From NCBI RefSeq assembly GCF_002327105.1, contig NZ_CP023406.1, forward strand, positions 3,224,001 to 3,288,000: 64,000 bases of DNA, given 5' to 3'. Each line of letters begins with the position of its first letter. The first letter of the stretch is position 1. The translations under genes were made by a program, and so were the position numbers. The DNA is from Luteimonas chenhongjianii (lineage in GTDB: Bacteria > Pseudomonadota > Gammaproteobacteria > Xanthomonadales > Xanthomonadaceae). Shown here one piece after another: positions 10,601-18,789 of this stretch. Under the pieces are notes generated by a model. The model ran no database searches and was not told the origin of the DNA. It saw nothing but the letters and a program-made list of their open reading frames with translations.

Positions 10601-10762
10601 CTGCAGGCTCTCGCGATAGCCGGTGACGGTCACCGCCTCCATGTCCACCGCGCGATCCGGGGCAGGCGCCGTCTGCGCCGCGACCGGCGCAGCGAGCGCC
10701 ATGGCGATCGCGGTGGCAAGAATGGTAACCGGTGTCTTTTCCGCCCGTGGTGCAAACTTCAT
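7607..10762 (-). CDS. TonB-dependent outer-membrane receptor of the pectin locus
   Basis: This 1,051-residue protein should carry oligogalacturonides or related sugars across the outer membrane using TonB energy. It has a signal peptide ending in APVAAQ, a TonB-box-like MEAVTVTGY, the plug motif AEDIGKFPDQNLAESLQRI, then RISVRGLGSDFTRVRLNG, and a 22-strand barrel ending in the aromatic YYVGARYRF. It belongs to the large carbohydrate-linked subgroup with the IGKFPDxNLAESLQ plug. The ATG is chosen because GGAGAA lies 6 bases upstream and the signal peptide begins there. Its 3' end overlaps the pectinesterase reading frame, so it is the first gene of the degradative operon. An operator-like inverted repeat sits 81 bases upstream. 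Ligand is inferred from context. Confidence 0.93.
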   Translation of the reverse strand: MKFAPRAEKTPVTILATAIAMALAAPVAAQTAPAPDRAVDMEAVTVTGYRESLQKSLDEKRYSVEQVDAIFAEDIGKFPDQNLAESLQRIAGISIDREGGEGQRISVRGLGSDFTRVRLNGLEALATAGSGSAGVNRSRGFDFNTFASELFSQVKVNKTQSAQMDEGSLGSTVDLRGSRPFDFKGFRASASAQLGYNELSEENDPRVSGLISNTWADGRVGALLSASYSQRTIFEEGYNPVRWEHGNHRNSNQSNASNNGTYGFCSPVGYDPQTPRNPLSNETPAGTGSQANQDRNNGWGSYGIDANNCGTGLARPAATPENIAAYETATNAWLPRYPRYIRTQHDIERLGVTGAFQFRISDDTLLSVDALYSKLEKDQREDSLGANLHRAANLGGKTQIVVREVEVDERNRLRYGVFDNVDFRTESSQIEESTEFKQFSMQLEHRFNDAVRLDATVGTSTSDYARPVFSMVSFDNANLDGFVLDLRGDPEMPSMTFPFDTSSADSWQWLGYGAVPVNSNGTARGANISEARLNPSYVRNAFDSAKVDLSFDINPSLTFRTGLAFKDYEMRSEEYRHISYGRLPQALPDGVTVGELSTTLDGFGNNLSGNMPGSWLIPDFDRIAGLLDIYSNADSGVPGGDYRLAGIGHFGSSNNNFDVSERSLATYAQLDFNTDLFGRALRGNVGARLVKTQIEANGWAPCPTGGEANCTSVFGVASATADAGERYVLPTSVGHSYTDVLPSLNLSWDLTESFILRFGAAKTMARPTLAYMSPSVSGGPTNFFDDGRFYSINLGNPKLDPFRSTNYDLSAEWYFAEGGLLSAAVFYKDIESYVQRTRLLTTWSDLGYSLDLLPPGFTADTVFNVQSYYNTPGGPLKGWELTYQQPFTFLPGFWSNFGVQMNYTHVDSDIEYMFSTAASSNSAIVTQITENQLVNLSPNSYNATLYYDDGKFSARVSTSYRDGYIGEVLSRENVFDLDGNQLATADVTGKHSVRNVDFNTSFKVNDKLSLTFEAINLLDTPDRRYVDSDLMLPDRYTVTGRQYYVGARYRF

Positions 10763-11080
10763 GCGTTCTTCTCCGAGGGTCGACCTGCGCGCCAGTACGG
10801 CGCCGATAGTGTGTAGGGACCACTCGGCGGACGCCGAAGGCCAATGACACCGATGGTCATTAAATTTCGAGCGCAAAAATAACAGCGACGTCACGCCCGG
10901 GCATCTTGCACTGCAGCACACACCCTTCGCGCCTGGCGGACATGGTGCTGTTCGGGCGCCGTCGGCGCGTCCTCAGGGCAGCCCTCTACACGCGCCGGCG
11001 CTGTACGCAGTCGTGCATCCGCACCGCGTATCGCACGGGTCTGGGCTCCCGGGGGTGTCGTTTTCATTGTCGACCGGCGC
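10763..11080. other. Intergenic region upstream of the first receptor gene
   Basis: No gene is seen in this stretch of about 320 bases. It must hold the promoter of the receptor operon on the minus strand. The part near 10860-10885 is A+T-rich compared with its surroundings and lies just behind the inverted repeat at 10843-10861. I see no convincing -35/-10 pair. The distal half has unremarkable G+C-rich sequence up to the terminator of the next gene. Confidence 0.5.
10843..10861. promoter_or_regulatory. Operator-like inverted repeat upstream of the first TonB receptor
   Basis: The site reads AATGACACCGATGGTCATT: arms AATGAC and GTCATT around a seven-base centre. It shares ATGACACCG with the repeat at 13991-14006 in front of the second receptor and kdgK. 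A CG-centred repeat of this type is usual for LacI- or GntR-family repressors of sugar-acid genes; no regulator gene is present in the window. The symmetry is seen, the function is inferred. Confidence 0.5.
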
Positions 11081-11113
11081 AAAAAAAAACGGGACGGCAG
11101 CTGCCGTCCCGTT
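11081..11113 (-). terminator. Rho-independent terminator of the second receptor gene
   Basis: A perfect 11-bp-arm palindrome (CGGGACGGCAG / CTGCCGTCCCG, 11090-11111) is followed on the minus strand by an unbroken run of nine T. It lies 22 bases past the stop codon of the receptor gene and would separate it from the downstream receptor-pectinase operon, so the two receptors are separate transcription units. Confidence 0.92.
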
Positions 11114-11135
11114 CCGGACCCAAGGCGCTCTGCAA

Positions 11136-13916
11136 TCAGAACTTGTAGCGCAGGCCCAGCAGGTACTGGCGACCGGTTTCGCTGTAGTCCAGCGGCAGTC
11201 GCGAGTTGGCACCGACCCACGACGCCGAGGGCTCGTTGGTCAGGTTGATGCCTTCCAGGCTGAGCTCGATCTGGTCGCTGATGCGGTAGCGCAGCGAAGC
11301 GTCGATCGTGGTGGTCCCGTCCTGGCCGTGCACGTCCTCGTTGAAGCCCTGCTCGGTGCCGGGCACCTGCAGCAGATAGTCGTCGCGGTTGGTCGCGGAG
11401 ATACGACCCGAGAACGCGGTGCCTTCGTAGTACAGCGTCGCGTTCCACGCGTGCTTGGAGAGGCCGACCAGATCGGTTTCCAGCGAGCTTGCGCCCGAAG
11501 GGAGCACGTATTGGATCTGCGAGTCCACGTAGGTGTAGTTGAGCTGCGCGCCGAAGTTGCTCCAGATGCCCGACAAGAACGTGAAGGGCTGCGTGTAGTT
11601 GGCTTCGAAGCCCTTGAGCTCACCGCCCGGCGTGTTGAGCGGCACACTGAACACGAAGTCGTCATTGACCGTGGCGCCGGTGCCTTCGAGCAGGCTCGCC
11701 GGGAGGCCGCTCGATGCATAGCTGCGGACCTCGCGCGTGGTCTGCACGAAGGTCTCGATGTCCTTCCAGAACAGCCCCAGCCCCAGCATCGCGCCTTCGT
11801 CGAAATACCACTCGAAGCCCAGGTCCACGGTGTTGGCACGGATCGGATCCAGCGCCGGGTTGCCGCCGCTGACGGTGCGTGCGCCGCCGCTGACATTGAC
11901 CGTGACACCGGGCGTCAGGAAGCCGAGACCCGGACGCGACATGACCTTCGCCGCACCGAGGCGGACCAGGAAATCCGGAGACACTTCCGCGACCAGGTTC
12001 ATCGACGGCAGTGTGTCGCTGTACTCGCGCGTCACGGTGGAGACCACCGGGCTGCCGCTGGCCGTCGCCGTACCGGTCGACGTCTGCTTGGTCTGCACGT
12101 AGCGCACGCCGAAGTTGCCGGAGAACGGAATCGCGCCGAGATCGGTCGAGAACTCGCCTTGCAGGTAGACGCCGCGATCTTCTTCCTCGACGCTACGGCT
12201 GTTGAGCGCACGTTCGCTGAGCGCGAAGGGGCCGGTACCGCTGTAGATGTCGTAGTAGTCGGCGATCCGGTCGTAGCTGGGGATGACCCAGGTACCCGGA
12301 GAGCCATTGATGCCGCTGAGGCTGGCTGGCGCGGTCAGGTCGGTCGGCACGATGTAGCCGCCGTTCGCGAAGGTCGGCACGCCGGTCAGGGCTTCGGTCG
12401 AACGGCGCAGTTCGCGGGTCGAGAACGTGTAGTCCTTGGCCTGCACGCCGCCCTTGAGGCGGAAGCCCGGGCTGATGTACCAGTTGAAATCGAGCTGCGC
12501 GGTGTCGAACTCGTTCTCGACGTACTGCGGACGGATGCGGATTTCCGCCAGCGTCCAGCCGGTCGGGTCGGTCGGATCGATGCCGTAGTTGAGGACCGGC
12601 CGGTAGTAGTCGCCACGGTAGTCGTAGCTGAAACCGTCGACGTTCGCCTTGTCCATGATGATCGTCGTCTGGATCGGATTCTCGTGCTCCGAAGACGACG
12701 TCCCGACCTTGCCCGAGATCGTGAAGTCCTCGGTCAGCTCGAACTTGCCGTCCAGCGTGAGCTGCTTGAATACCGTATTCCACTCGTCGTGGCGGCTTTC
12801 GGAGCGGATGTCGACATCGTCGAACAGGCCGTAGACCAGCGCGCCATGACTGTCGATCGCACCATCGCGCACGATCGTCTGCGGCTTGCCGGTGCCGCTG
12901 CGGCTGAACGAGATCGCCTCGATGTACTTCTCGTCGCGGATCGCGTCGATCTTCGAATAGAGACCGTCGAGCGAGAACTCCATCCGGTCGGTGGGCCTGA
13001 ACTGCAGCGAGGCGGTGACGCCGGTGCGCTTCTGGTCGTGTTCCATCAGGGTGTAGCGCGGAAAGCGCGGATGGAAAGTGTCCGCCGACAGCGCAGGCGT
13101 ATACGGAGACGCCGCATTGAAGCCGCCGTTGCTCGGTCCGTTGGCCCAGCGGCCGCTTCCCGAGCCTTCCTCGAGCGTCTGGCGCTCGGTGTATGCGACC
13201 GAGACCAGCGCACCGAAGCGCCCATCGGCCCAGGTGTTGGAGAGCAGGCCGGCGACGCGCGGATCGGCTTTCCCGGCCATATCGCTGTAGCTCGCCTGGC
13301 CACTGGCGACCACGGTCAGGCCGTCATAGTCGAATGGACGCGCCGTGCGCAGATCGACGGTCGCACCAAGCGAACCTTCCTCGACTTCCGCCGAAGCGGT
13401 CTTGCGCACGATGAGCTGCGAGAACAGGTCGGAGGCGAAGACATTGAAGTCGAAGCCACGGCCGCGATTGGACCCGCCGCTCTGGTCCGATGCGCCGACG
13501 GTGGTCAGCGCTTCCATGCCGTTGATGCGCACGCGGGTGAAATCCGGGCCAAGGCCGCGGACCGAAATCGCGCGGCCCTCGCCGGCGTCGCGCGTGATCA
13601 CCACGCCCGGGATGCGCTGCAGCGACTCGGCAAGATTGAGGTCGGGGAACTTGCCGATGTCCTCGGCCACGATCGCGTCGACCACGCCGGCCTCGCCACG
13701 CTTGATGTCGAGCGCGCGCTCGACACTGGCGCGGTAGCCGACCACGCTCACCGTCTCCAGCTGCGTGGCATCGGCGGCCGGCGCCGCGTCTTCTGATCCC
13801 TCGCTCGCGGCAGTCGATTGCGCGAGGACCGGCATGGCGACGGCCTGCAGCGCGATCGCGATGCTCATGGCCAGCAAGGTAACCGGTGTCTTTTTTGTAC
13901 GGAGCAACAGCGTCAT
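11136..13916 (-). CDS. TonB-dependent outer-membrane receptor, second of the pectin locus
   Basis: A 926-residue relative of the neighbouring receptor and probably also an importer of pectin or uronate oligosaccharides. Visible parts are a signal peptide ending in PVLAQ, the TonB-box-like LETVSVVGY, the plug motif AEDIGKFPDLNLAESLQRI, then ISVRGLGPDFTRVRINGMEAL, and the closing strand QYLLGLRYKF. Its signal region shares KTPVT and flanking residues with the first receptor, and the plugs are very similar, which suggests an old duplication. A strong GGGAGGGGAGA ribosome site precedes the ATG. It is divergent from kdgK and shares with it the operator-like repeat at 13991-14006. A strong terminator follows. 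Confidence 0.93.
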   Translation of the reverse strand: MTLLLRTKKTPVTLLAMSIAIALQAVAMPVLAQSTAASEGSEDAAPAADATQLETVSVVGYRASVERALDIKRGEAGVVDAIVAEDIGKFPDLNLAESLQRIPGVVITRDAGEGRAISVRGLGPDFTRVRINGMEALTTVGASDQSGGSNRGRGFDFNVFASDLFSQLIVRKTASAEVEEGSLGATVDLRTARPFDYDGLTVVASGQASYSDMAGKADPRVAGLLSNTWADGRFGALVSVAYTERQTLEEGSGSGRWANGPSNGGFNAASPYTPALSADTFHPRFPRYTLMEHDQKRTGVTASLQFRPTDRMEFSLDGLYSKIDAIRDEKYIEAISFSRSGTGKPQTIVRDGAIDSHGALVYGLFDDVDIRSESRHDEWNTVFKQLTLDGKFELTEDFTISGKVGTSSSEHENPIQTTIIMDKANVDGFSYDYRGDYYRPVLNYGIDPTDPTGWTLAEIRIRPQYVENEFDTAQLDFNWYISPGFRLKGGVQAKDYTFSTRELRRSTEALTGVPTFANGGYIVPTDLTAPASLSGINGSPGTWVIPSYDRIADYYDIYSGTGPFALSERALNSRSVEEEDRGVYLQGEFSTDLGAIPFSGNFGVRYVQTKQTSTGTATASGSPVVSTVTREYSDTLPSMNLVAEVSPDFLVRLGAAKVMSRPGLGFLTPGVTVNVSGGARTVSGGNPALDPIRANTVDLGFEWYFDEGAMLGLGLFWKDIETFVQTTREVRSYASSGLPASLLEGTGATVNDDFVFSVPLNTPGGELKGFEANYTQPFTFLSGIWSNFGAQLNYTYVDSQIQYVLPSGASSLETDLVGLSKHAWNATLYYEGTAFSGRISATNRDDYLLQVPGTEQGFNEDVHGQDGTTTIDASLRYRISDQIELSLEGINLTNEPSASWVGANSRLPLDYSETGRQYLLGLRYKF

Positions 13917-13990
13917 GCTCTCCCCTCCCAGGGTGCAAAGCGATCTTGGCGCGTCTTGACTGCCTCGGCGCGCTTGTTATGGTGTTGGAC

Positions 13991-14006
13991 GGTGTCCGAT
14001 GACACC
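13991..14006. promoter_or_regulatory. Operator-like inverted repeat between receptor and kdgK
   Basis: GGTGTC-CGAT-GACACC is a perfect six-base-arm inverted repeat, 75 bases before the receptor ATG and 100 bases before the kdgK ATG, so one regulator could control both directions. Its right part continues as ATGACACCG, the string also present at 10844-10852. The binding protein is not encoded in the window. Confidence 0.5.
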
Positions 14007-14105
14007 GCGGGCCAAACGCTAGCAGAGCGGATTCTGCAACGCATGTTGCGCCGCCGCATCGCTGCCTGGCGCCGGCCCGGGCTTCCACTTCCCCAAGGCA
14101 TCGCA

Positions 14106-15134
14106 ATGGGCAAACGTATCCTCTGTTTCGGCGAGCTCCTGCTTCGCCTCGGCGCGCCAGGGCGCGAATTTCTGCTGCAGTCGCGGCATTTGGACGTGCA
14201 TGTCGGCGGGGCCGAAGCGAATGTCGCGGTGTCGCTCGCCCGGTTCGGCCACGAGGTGGCCATGGCCGGAACGGTTGCGTCGAATGCGCTGGGCGACGGC
14301 GCGATCGGCGAGTTGCGCCGGCATGGCGTCGACGTGTCGCGCATCGCGCGCGCAGCCGGGCGCATGGGCCTTTACTTCTTCGCGGCCGGTGCAGGCCTGC
14401 GGCCCAGCGACGTGGTCTACGATCGCGCCGAGTCCGCGTTTGCCCAGGCTCCCGCAGCCAGCTACCGCTGGCCGGAGATCCTGGACGGTGCCGAGTGCCT
14501 CCACGTTTCAGGCGTCACGCCAGCGGTCGGCCCCCGCGCGGCCGAAGCGGCGCTGGCCGCGGTGCGGGCCGCGCGCGCGCAGGGCACGACCGTCTCGTTC
14601 GACGGCAATTTCCGCCCCAAGCTGTGGGCGGCCTGGAACGACGCACCCGCACCGCTGCTGCGAAGCCTGCTGGCCGAGGCCGACATCGCGTTCATCGATC
14701 ACCGTGACATCGATCTCGTGCTCGGCACGGAGGACGGGGAAGCAGGCGAATACGCCAGCGCCGAGCGCACCCTGCAGGCATCCGCACGTGCATTCGCTGC
14801 GTTTCCGCATCTGCAGCGCATCGCATGCACGCAGCGCACCGTGCACAGCGTCGACCGGCATTCACTGGGTGCGCTGATGGTGCGTCGCGGCGGCGAGGTG
14901 CAGCGCATCGACCCCCTGCCCGTCGACGGCATCGTCGACCGTATCGGCGGTGGCGACGCCTTCGCCGCCGGGCTGCTGCACGGCGTGCTGTCGGGAATGG
15001 ACGATGCACGGACGCTGGCATTCGGCCTGGCGGCGGCGCGGCTGAAGCACAGCGTGCCTGGCGACTTCAACCTGGTCGGGGCGGCAGATGTCGAAGCGCT
15101 CGTCGACAGCGGCCGGCTCGACGTGCGCCGCTGA
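14106..15134 (+). CDS. kdgK: 2-dehydro-3-deoxygluconokinase (PfkB family)
   Basis: This cytoplasmic enzyme phosphorylates 2-keto-3-deoxygluconate, the end product of pectin and uronate breakdown, for entry into the Entner-Doudoroff pathway. It is 342 residues long, normal for the family. PfkB landmarks are GGAEANVAVSLARFG near residue 35 and the C-terminal GGGDAFAAGLLHGVL, whose Asp is the catalytic base; SFDGNFRPKLW is typical of KdgK. The ATG is chosen because the chain then begins MGKRILCFGELLLRL, the usual PfkB first strand; longer in-frame starts would add unrelated sequence. It is divergent from the receptor gene and followed by a terminator, so it is a single-gene unit. Pathway role follows from family plus context. 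Confidence 0.9.
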   Translation: MGKRILCFGELLLRLGAPGREFLLQSRHLDVHVGGAEANVAVSLARFGHEVAMAGTVASNALGDGAIGELRRHGVDVSRIARAAGRMGLYFFAAGAGLRPSDVVYDRAESAFAQAPAASYRWPEILDGAECLHVSGVTPAVGPRAAEAALAAVRAARAQGTTVSFDGNFRPKLWAAWNDAPAPLLRSLLAEADIAFIDHRDIDLVLGTEDGEAGEYASAERTLQASARAFAAFPHLQRIACTQRTVHSVDRHSLGALMVRRGGEVQRIDPLPVDGIVDRIGGGDAFAAGLLHGVLSGMDDARTLAFGLAAARLKHSVPGDFNLVGAADVEALVDSGRLDVRR

Positions 15135-15168
15135 GCGACGCGCGGCGCGCAGGCTCCCGGCACCAACG

Positions 15169-15195
15169 AAACGGCCCGCCAATGGCGGGCCGTTT
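15169..15195. terminator. Bidirectional terminator between kdgK and sppA
   Basis: AAACGGCCCGCC-AAT-GGCGGGCCGTTT forms a 12-bp stem with a three-base loop, A-rich on the left and T-rich on the right, so it can end transcription of the convergent kdgK (plus) and sppA (minus) genes. Confidence 0.85.
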
Positions 15196-15215
15196 GCGTT
15201 CTGCGGTCCGGTGGC

Positions 15216-17111
15216 TCAGAACTCGCAGAAGCAGTACGCGACCGCCTTGACCGGGCGGCCGGGCTGCGGCGAGATCACGCTCTCGAGCAGCTGCAAATCC
15301 TGTTCGGCGCGCGGCACCACCCGCGCCAGCAGTCCACGGGCGATGTCGCTGTGGCCGACCAGGACGCCGCCCAGGCGGCCACTCACGAAGCCCGTCAGGA
15401 AGCGGCCGAACGGGGTCGCGGATTTTTCGATGTAGCGCACGCGCCAACCGTCACTCTCCAGACCACCGAGTTCGGCGGCCTTGGCGATCGCCACGCGCAG
15501 GCCGCCGAGTTCGTCGACCAGCCCGCGCGCGAGTGCCTGGTCGCCACTCCACACGCGCCCCCGCGCCACCAGATCGATCTCTTCCGCGCTGCGGCCGCGC
15601 GCGTCCGCCACCTTGTCGATGAAGTTGCCGTAGCCGCGATCGATGATCGCCTGGATCGCCTGTCCGGCTCCGGGCTGCAGGGGACGGGTGAGGTCGAACG
15701 CTCCGGCGATGGGCGTGGTGCCGACGCCGTCGGTGTGCACGCCGATCTTGGCCAGGGTCCGCGGGAAAGTCGGAACCACCGCGAAGATGCCGATCGAGCC
15801 GGTGATCGTCGACGCATCGGCGTAGATGCGATCGGCGTCCATGCTGATCCAGTAACCACCCGATGCGGCGACATCACCCATCGACACCACCACGGGCTTG
15901 CCGGCGGCCTTGAGTGCAACGACCTCGCGGCGGATCTGCTCGGAGGCGAACACTTCGCCACCGCCCGAATCCACCCGCAGCACCACCGACCTCACGTGCT
16001 TGTCCTCGCGCGCCTCGCGCAGCAGCGCGGAGGTGGACTCGCCACCGATCGCGCCCGGAGGCTGGTCGCCGCCGGTGATGTTGCCTTCGGCGACGACCAC
16101 CGCCACCTGGGCGCGCCGGTCGACACCGGTGACCGGCGCCACCTGGGCGAGAAAATCGTCCATCGACACCTGGCGGAAGCCACCATCGGCGTCGTCATCG
16201 GCCACGCCGCGCTCGACCAGCAGCTGCTCCACTTCCTCGCGCGTCTTCAGGCCGTCCACGAGCCGCTGCGACAACGCGTAGCGGGCCAGATCGCCCTGCG
16301 CCGCGACGATGCCCTGCGGCAGGGTGTCGATGCCCGCATTGAGCACCTCGGGCGCGATGCCGCGCACCCGGCCGATGTCGGCCACGAACCGCTGCCAGAT
16401 ATCGTTCATCCAGTAGAGGTCGGCCTCCTTCGCTTCAGGCGAAGCCCCGTCGAGGATGTAGGGTTCGGCCGCCGACTTGTATTCGCCCACCTTGAACAGG
16501 TGCACATCCACGCCGAGCTTGTCGGCCAGCGCCTCGTGGTAGTACTGGCGATAGCCGCTGATGCCCTCGAGCATCATCCCGCCTTCGGGATCGAGATAGA
16601 CCTCGTCGGCCTGCGCGGCGAGCAGGTACTGCTGCTGGCCGAAGTATTCACCGAACGCGACCACCTGCTTGCCGGCCGCGCGCACCTCGGCAATCGCGTC
16701 GGCGACTTCGCGCATCGAGGCATAGCCGGAGAACGTCATGCGGTCGGTGCGCAGCAGCACCCGCTCGATGTGGTCGTTGGTCTTCGCCGCTTCCAGCGCG
16801 CGCAGCACGTCGCGCAGCTGCACCTCGCCGACGCCGCTGCCGCTGCTCTGCGCCAGCGCGCGCATGAAGGGATCGGTGCGGTACTGCTCGACCAGCAGTC
16901 CTTCCGGGGCGACGACCAGCGTGGTGCGTTCGAGCAGCGGCGCCTGGCGCCCGCCGCCGCCGACGATTGCGATCAGCACCAGCAATCCGACGAGCAGCAG
17001 CAGCCCGAAGAACAGCAGGTTGAGGGTCAGCCGGCGGATGAAGTTCATCCCGTCCCAGATGCCGACGATGAAGCGCGTCAGCGGCGCGCGCGGGGGCTGC
17101 ACAGTACTCAT
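15216..17111 (-). CDS. sppA: Signal peptide peptidase SppA, 67K type
   Basis: This inner-membrane serine protease degrades cleaved signal peptides. The 631-residue chain has an N-terminal membrane anchor (about 30-50) and two tandem peptidase S49 domains, as in the Escherichia coli enzyme. The catalytic pair is visible: Lys212 in GEYKSAAEPY of the first domain and Ser417 in DVAASGGYW of the second. The length and the spacing of these residues match the long family type. It is a single gene on the minus strand, convergent with kdgK and separated from it by a bidirectional terminator. The C-terminus ends in an unusual Cys-containing AYCFCEF. Confidence 0.94.
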   Translation of the reverse strand: MSTVQPPRAPLTRFIVGIWDGMNFIRRLTLNLLFFGLLLLVGLLVLIAIVGGGGRQAPLLERTTLVVAPEGLLVEQYRTDPFMRALAQSSGSGVGEVQLRDVLRALEAAKTNDHIERVLLRTDRMTFSGYASMREVADAIAEVRAAGKQVVAFGEYFGQQQYLLAAQADEVYLDPEGGMMLEGISGYRQYYHEALADKLGVDVHLFKVGEYKSAAEPYILDGASPEAKEADLYWMNDIWQRFVADIGRVRGIAPEVLNAGIDTLPQGIVAAQGDLARYALSQRLVDGLKTREEVEQLLVERGVADDDADGGFRQVSMDDFLAQVAPVTGVDRRAQVAVVVAEGNITGGDQPPGAIGGESTSALLREAREDKHVRSVVLRVDSGGGEVFASEQIRREVVALKAAGKPVVVSMGDVAASGGYWISMDADRIYADASTITGSIGIFAVVPTFPRTLAKIGVHTDGVGTTPIAGAFDLTRPLQPGAGQAIQAIIDRGYGNFIDKVADARGRSAEEIDLVARGRVWSGDQALARGLVDELGGLRVAIAKAAELGGLESDGWRVRYIEKSATPFGRFLTGFVSGRLGGVLVGHSDIARGLLARVVPRAEQDLQLLESVISPQPGRPVKAVAYCFCEF

Positions 17112-17226
17112 GGGTAGAACGACTCCATCGGAAGAAAGGCGGGCTGCAACTGCGGACAGCAGCGGTCAATGACCCGTCCGGACCGGCAGACTACCCGGGC
17201 CGGCGGTACGGCGCATGCGCAGGTCG

Positions 17227-18606
17227 TCATCGTGACGGCTGGACCGTGTACACGGCGGGCACGCGGTGGCTGCTGCGCAGGAAACGCCCCCCGAGCAGCA
17301 CCGCGGCGACGGTGAGTCCAGCGATCAGGCCCACCCACATGCCCTTCGGTCCCCAGCCCAGCCCCAGGCCGAGCGTGACGCCGAGACTCATGCCCACGCC
17401 CCAGTACGCGGCGGCGGCGAGGAACATCGGCACGCGGGTGTCCTTGAGCCCGCGCAGCGCGCCGGCCGACAGGGCCTGGATGCCGTCGGGAAACTGGAAG
17501 GCCGCGGCATAGAGCAGCAGTGCGCCGGCGAGCGCGGCCACCGCAGCATCGTCCGTGTAGATGCGCACCACGTGCTCGTGGCCGAGCAGCAGGGCGATGC
17601 CGGAGAGGGTCTGGGTCCCCAGCACCAGGACCAGACCCGCGAAGCCGGCGCGGCGGACCCCGGCGCTACCCAGGCCACGCCCGATCGCATTCCCCACGCG
17701 CACGGTGGTGGCCTCGGCCAGTCCGAACGGCACCATGAAGCAGAGTGCGGCCACGTTGATCGCGATCTGGTGCGCGGCCGCCTCGATTTCGCCGAGCCGC
17801 CCGATCAGCAAGGCGGTCACGACGAACAGGCTGCCCTCCATCGTCACGGTGACCCCGATCGGCAGGCCGGTGCGCAACAGCGAGCGGATCTCCGGCCAGC
17901 GCGGCGGGTCGAACCGGGTGAACAGCGCATAGCGCGCAAACCGCTTCGAGAACGCCAGGTACACCGCGAATGCGGCCGACTGCATCCACATCATGATGGC
18001 CGAGGCCAGGCCCAAGCCCCCCGCGCCGCCTTCGGGAAACGGCCCCCAGCCGAACGCCAGCGCGTAACCCATCGGCACCAGCACGACGAGGCCCCCGAAG
18101 CCAAACATCATCGTCGGCAGCGTCCAGTGCAGGCCGTCGCTGAGGTAGCGCATGCAGAAGTACAGCGTCAGCGCCGGCACGCCCCAGCGGATGCCATGCA
18201 GGAAGGCGGTGGCGCCGGGCACGATGTCCGCCGCTATCCCGAACGGACCGAGCGCCGCCGCCAGCAGGGTCAGCAGACCGAACAGCGCGATGCCCAGGCC
18301 GGCCGCCAGCCACAGCGCCTGGCGGAACAGCGGTCCCACTTCGGCATGGCGGCCCTGGCCGTCGAGCTGGGAGACCGCGGGCGGCACCGCCATCAGCGTG
18401 CCCATCGGCACCATCAGCGGCAGCCAGAAGATCGCCGTGCCCACCGCCACGGCGGCCAGCGTGGCGGTGCCGTGGTGGCCGGCAATGACGGAATCGACGA
18501 AGCCGATCAGGCCGGTGGCGACGTGACCTGCGACCAGCGGAGCGGCCAGAACGGCGGTACGCCGCACCTCGTGACCCAGGGGCGGCAGCGTGACAGCGGA
18601 AGACAT
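17227..18606 (-). CDS. MATE-family multidrug/sodium antiporter (NorM-like)
   Basis: A 459-residue inner-membrane exporter of the MatE family with twelve predicted hydrophobic helices, which expels cationic drugs in exchange for sodium or protons. Seen motifs are AAPLVAGHVATGLIGFVDSV in helix 1, PLMVPMGTLMAVPPAVSQL, and in the second half GLPIGVTVTMEGSLF and PFGLAEATTVRVGNAIG, which mirror the first half as expected. I chose the ATG at 18606 because it removes an N-terminal extension without membrane or homologous character; no strong ribosome site is visible. A TAGAAT box lies 72 bases upstream. Substrate cannot be told from sequence. Confidence 0.9.
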   Translation of the reverse strand: MSSAVTLPPLGHEVRRTAVLAAPLVAGHVATGLIGFVDSVIAGHHGTATLAAVAVGTAIFWLPLMVPMGTLMAVPPAVSQLDGQGRHAEVGPLFRQALWLAAGLGIALFGLLTLLAAALGPFGIAADIVPGATAFLHGIRWGVPALTLYFCMRYLSDGLHWTLPTMMFGFGGLVVLVPMGYALAFGWGPFPEGGAGGLGLASAIMMWMQSAAFAVYLAFSKRFARYALFTRFDPPRWPEIRSLLRTGLPIGVTVTMEGSLFVVTALLIGRLGEIEAAAHQIAINVAALCFMVPFGLAEATTVRVGNAIGRGLGSAGVRRAGFAGLVLVLGTQTLSGIALLLGHEHVVRIYTDDAAVAALAGALLLYAAAFQFPDGIQALSAGALRGLKDTRVPMFLAAAAYWGVGMSLGVTLGLGLGWGPKGMWVGLIAGLTVAAVLLGGRFLRSSHRVPAVYTVQPSR

Positions 18607-18677
18607 GCAGGGGGCTCGGGCGACTTCGGCCGCGCGGACGACGGATGCGTGCGCTGGCACCGGGGCGCGAAGAGCGT

Positions 18678-18683
18678 GCATTC
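18678..18683 (-). promoter_or_regulatory. Candidate -10 box for the MATE gene
   Basis: TAGAAT on the minus strand, 72 bases before the MATE ATG. The same hexamer stands before scoA, xanA and etfB in this window. No good -35 is seen. Confidence 0.35.
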
Positions 18684-18789
18684 TAGCGGCAGGCCGCACA
18701 CGGGGCGTGGCCCGCGGCCTCCCACTTCATCCCTTGTTCCCGGGTCCGCGGCCGGCGGGCCGCGCCTCTGTCAGGAATTCCGTCCGCGT

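Noticed and set aside
11136..13916. Frameshifted or decayed copy of the first TonB receptor
   Set aside because: The frame is intact with signal peptide, plug and last barrel strand; a normal paralogue.
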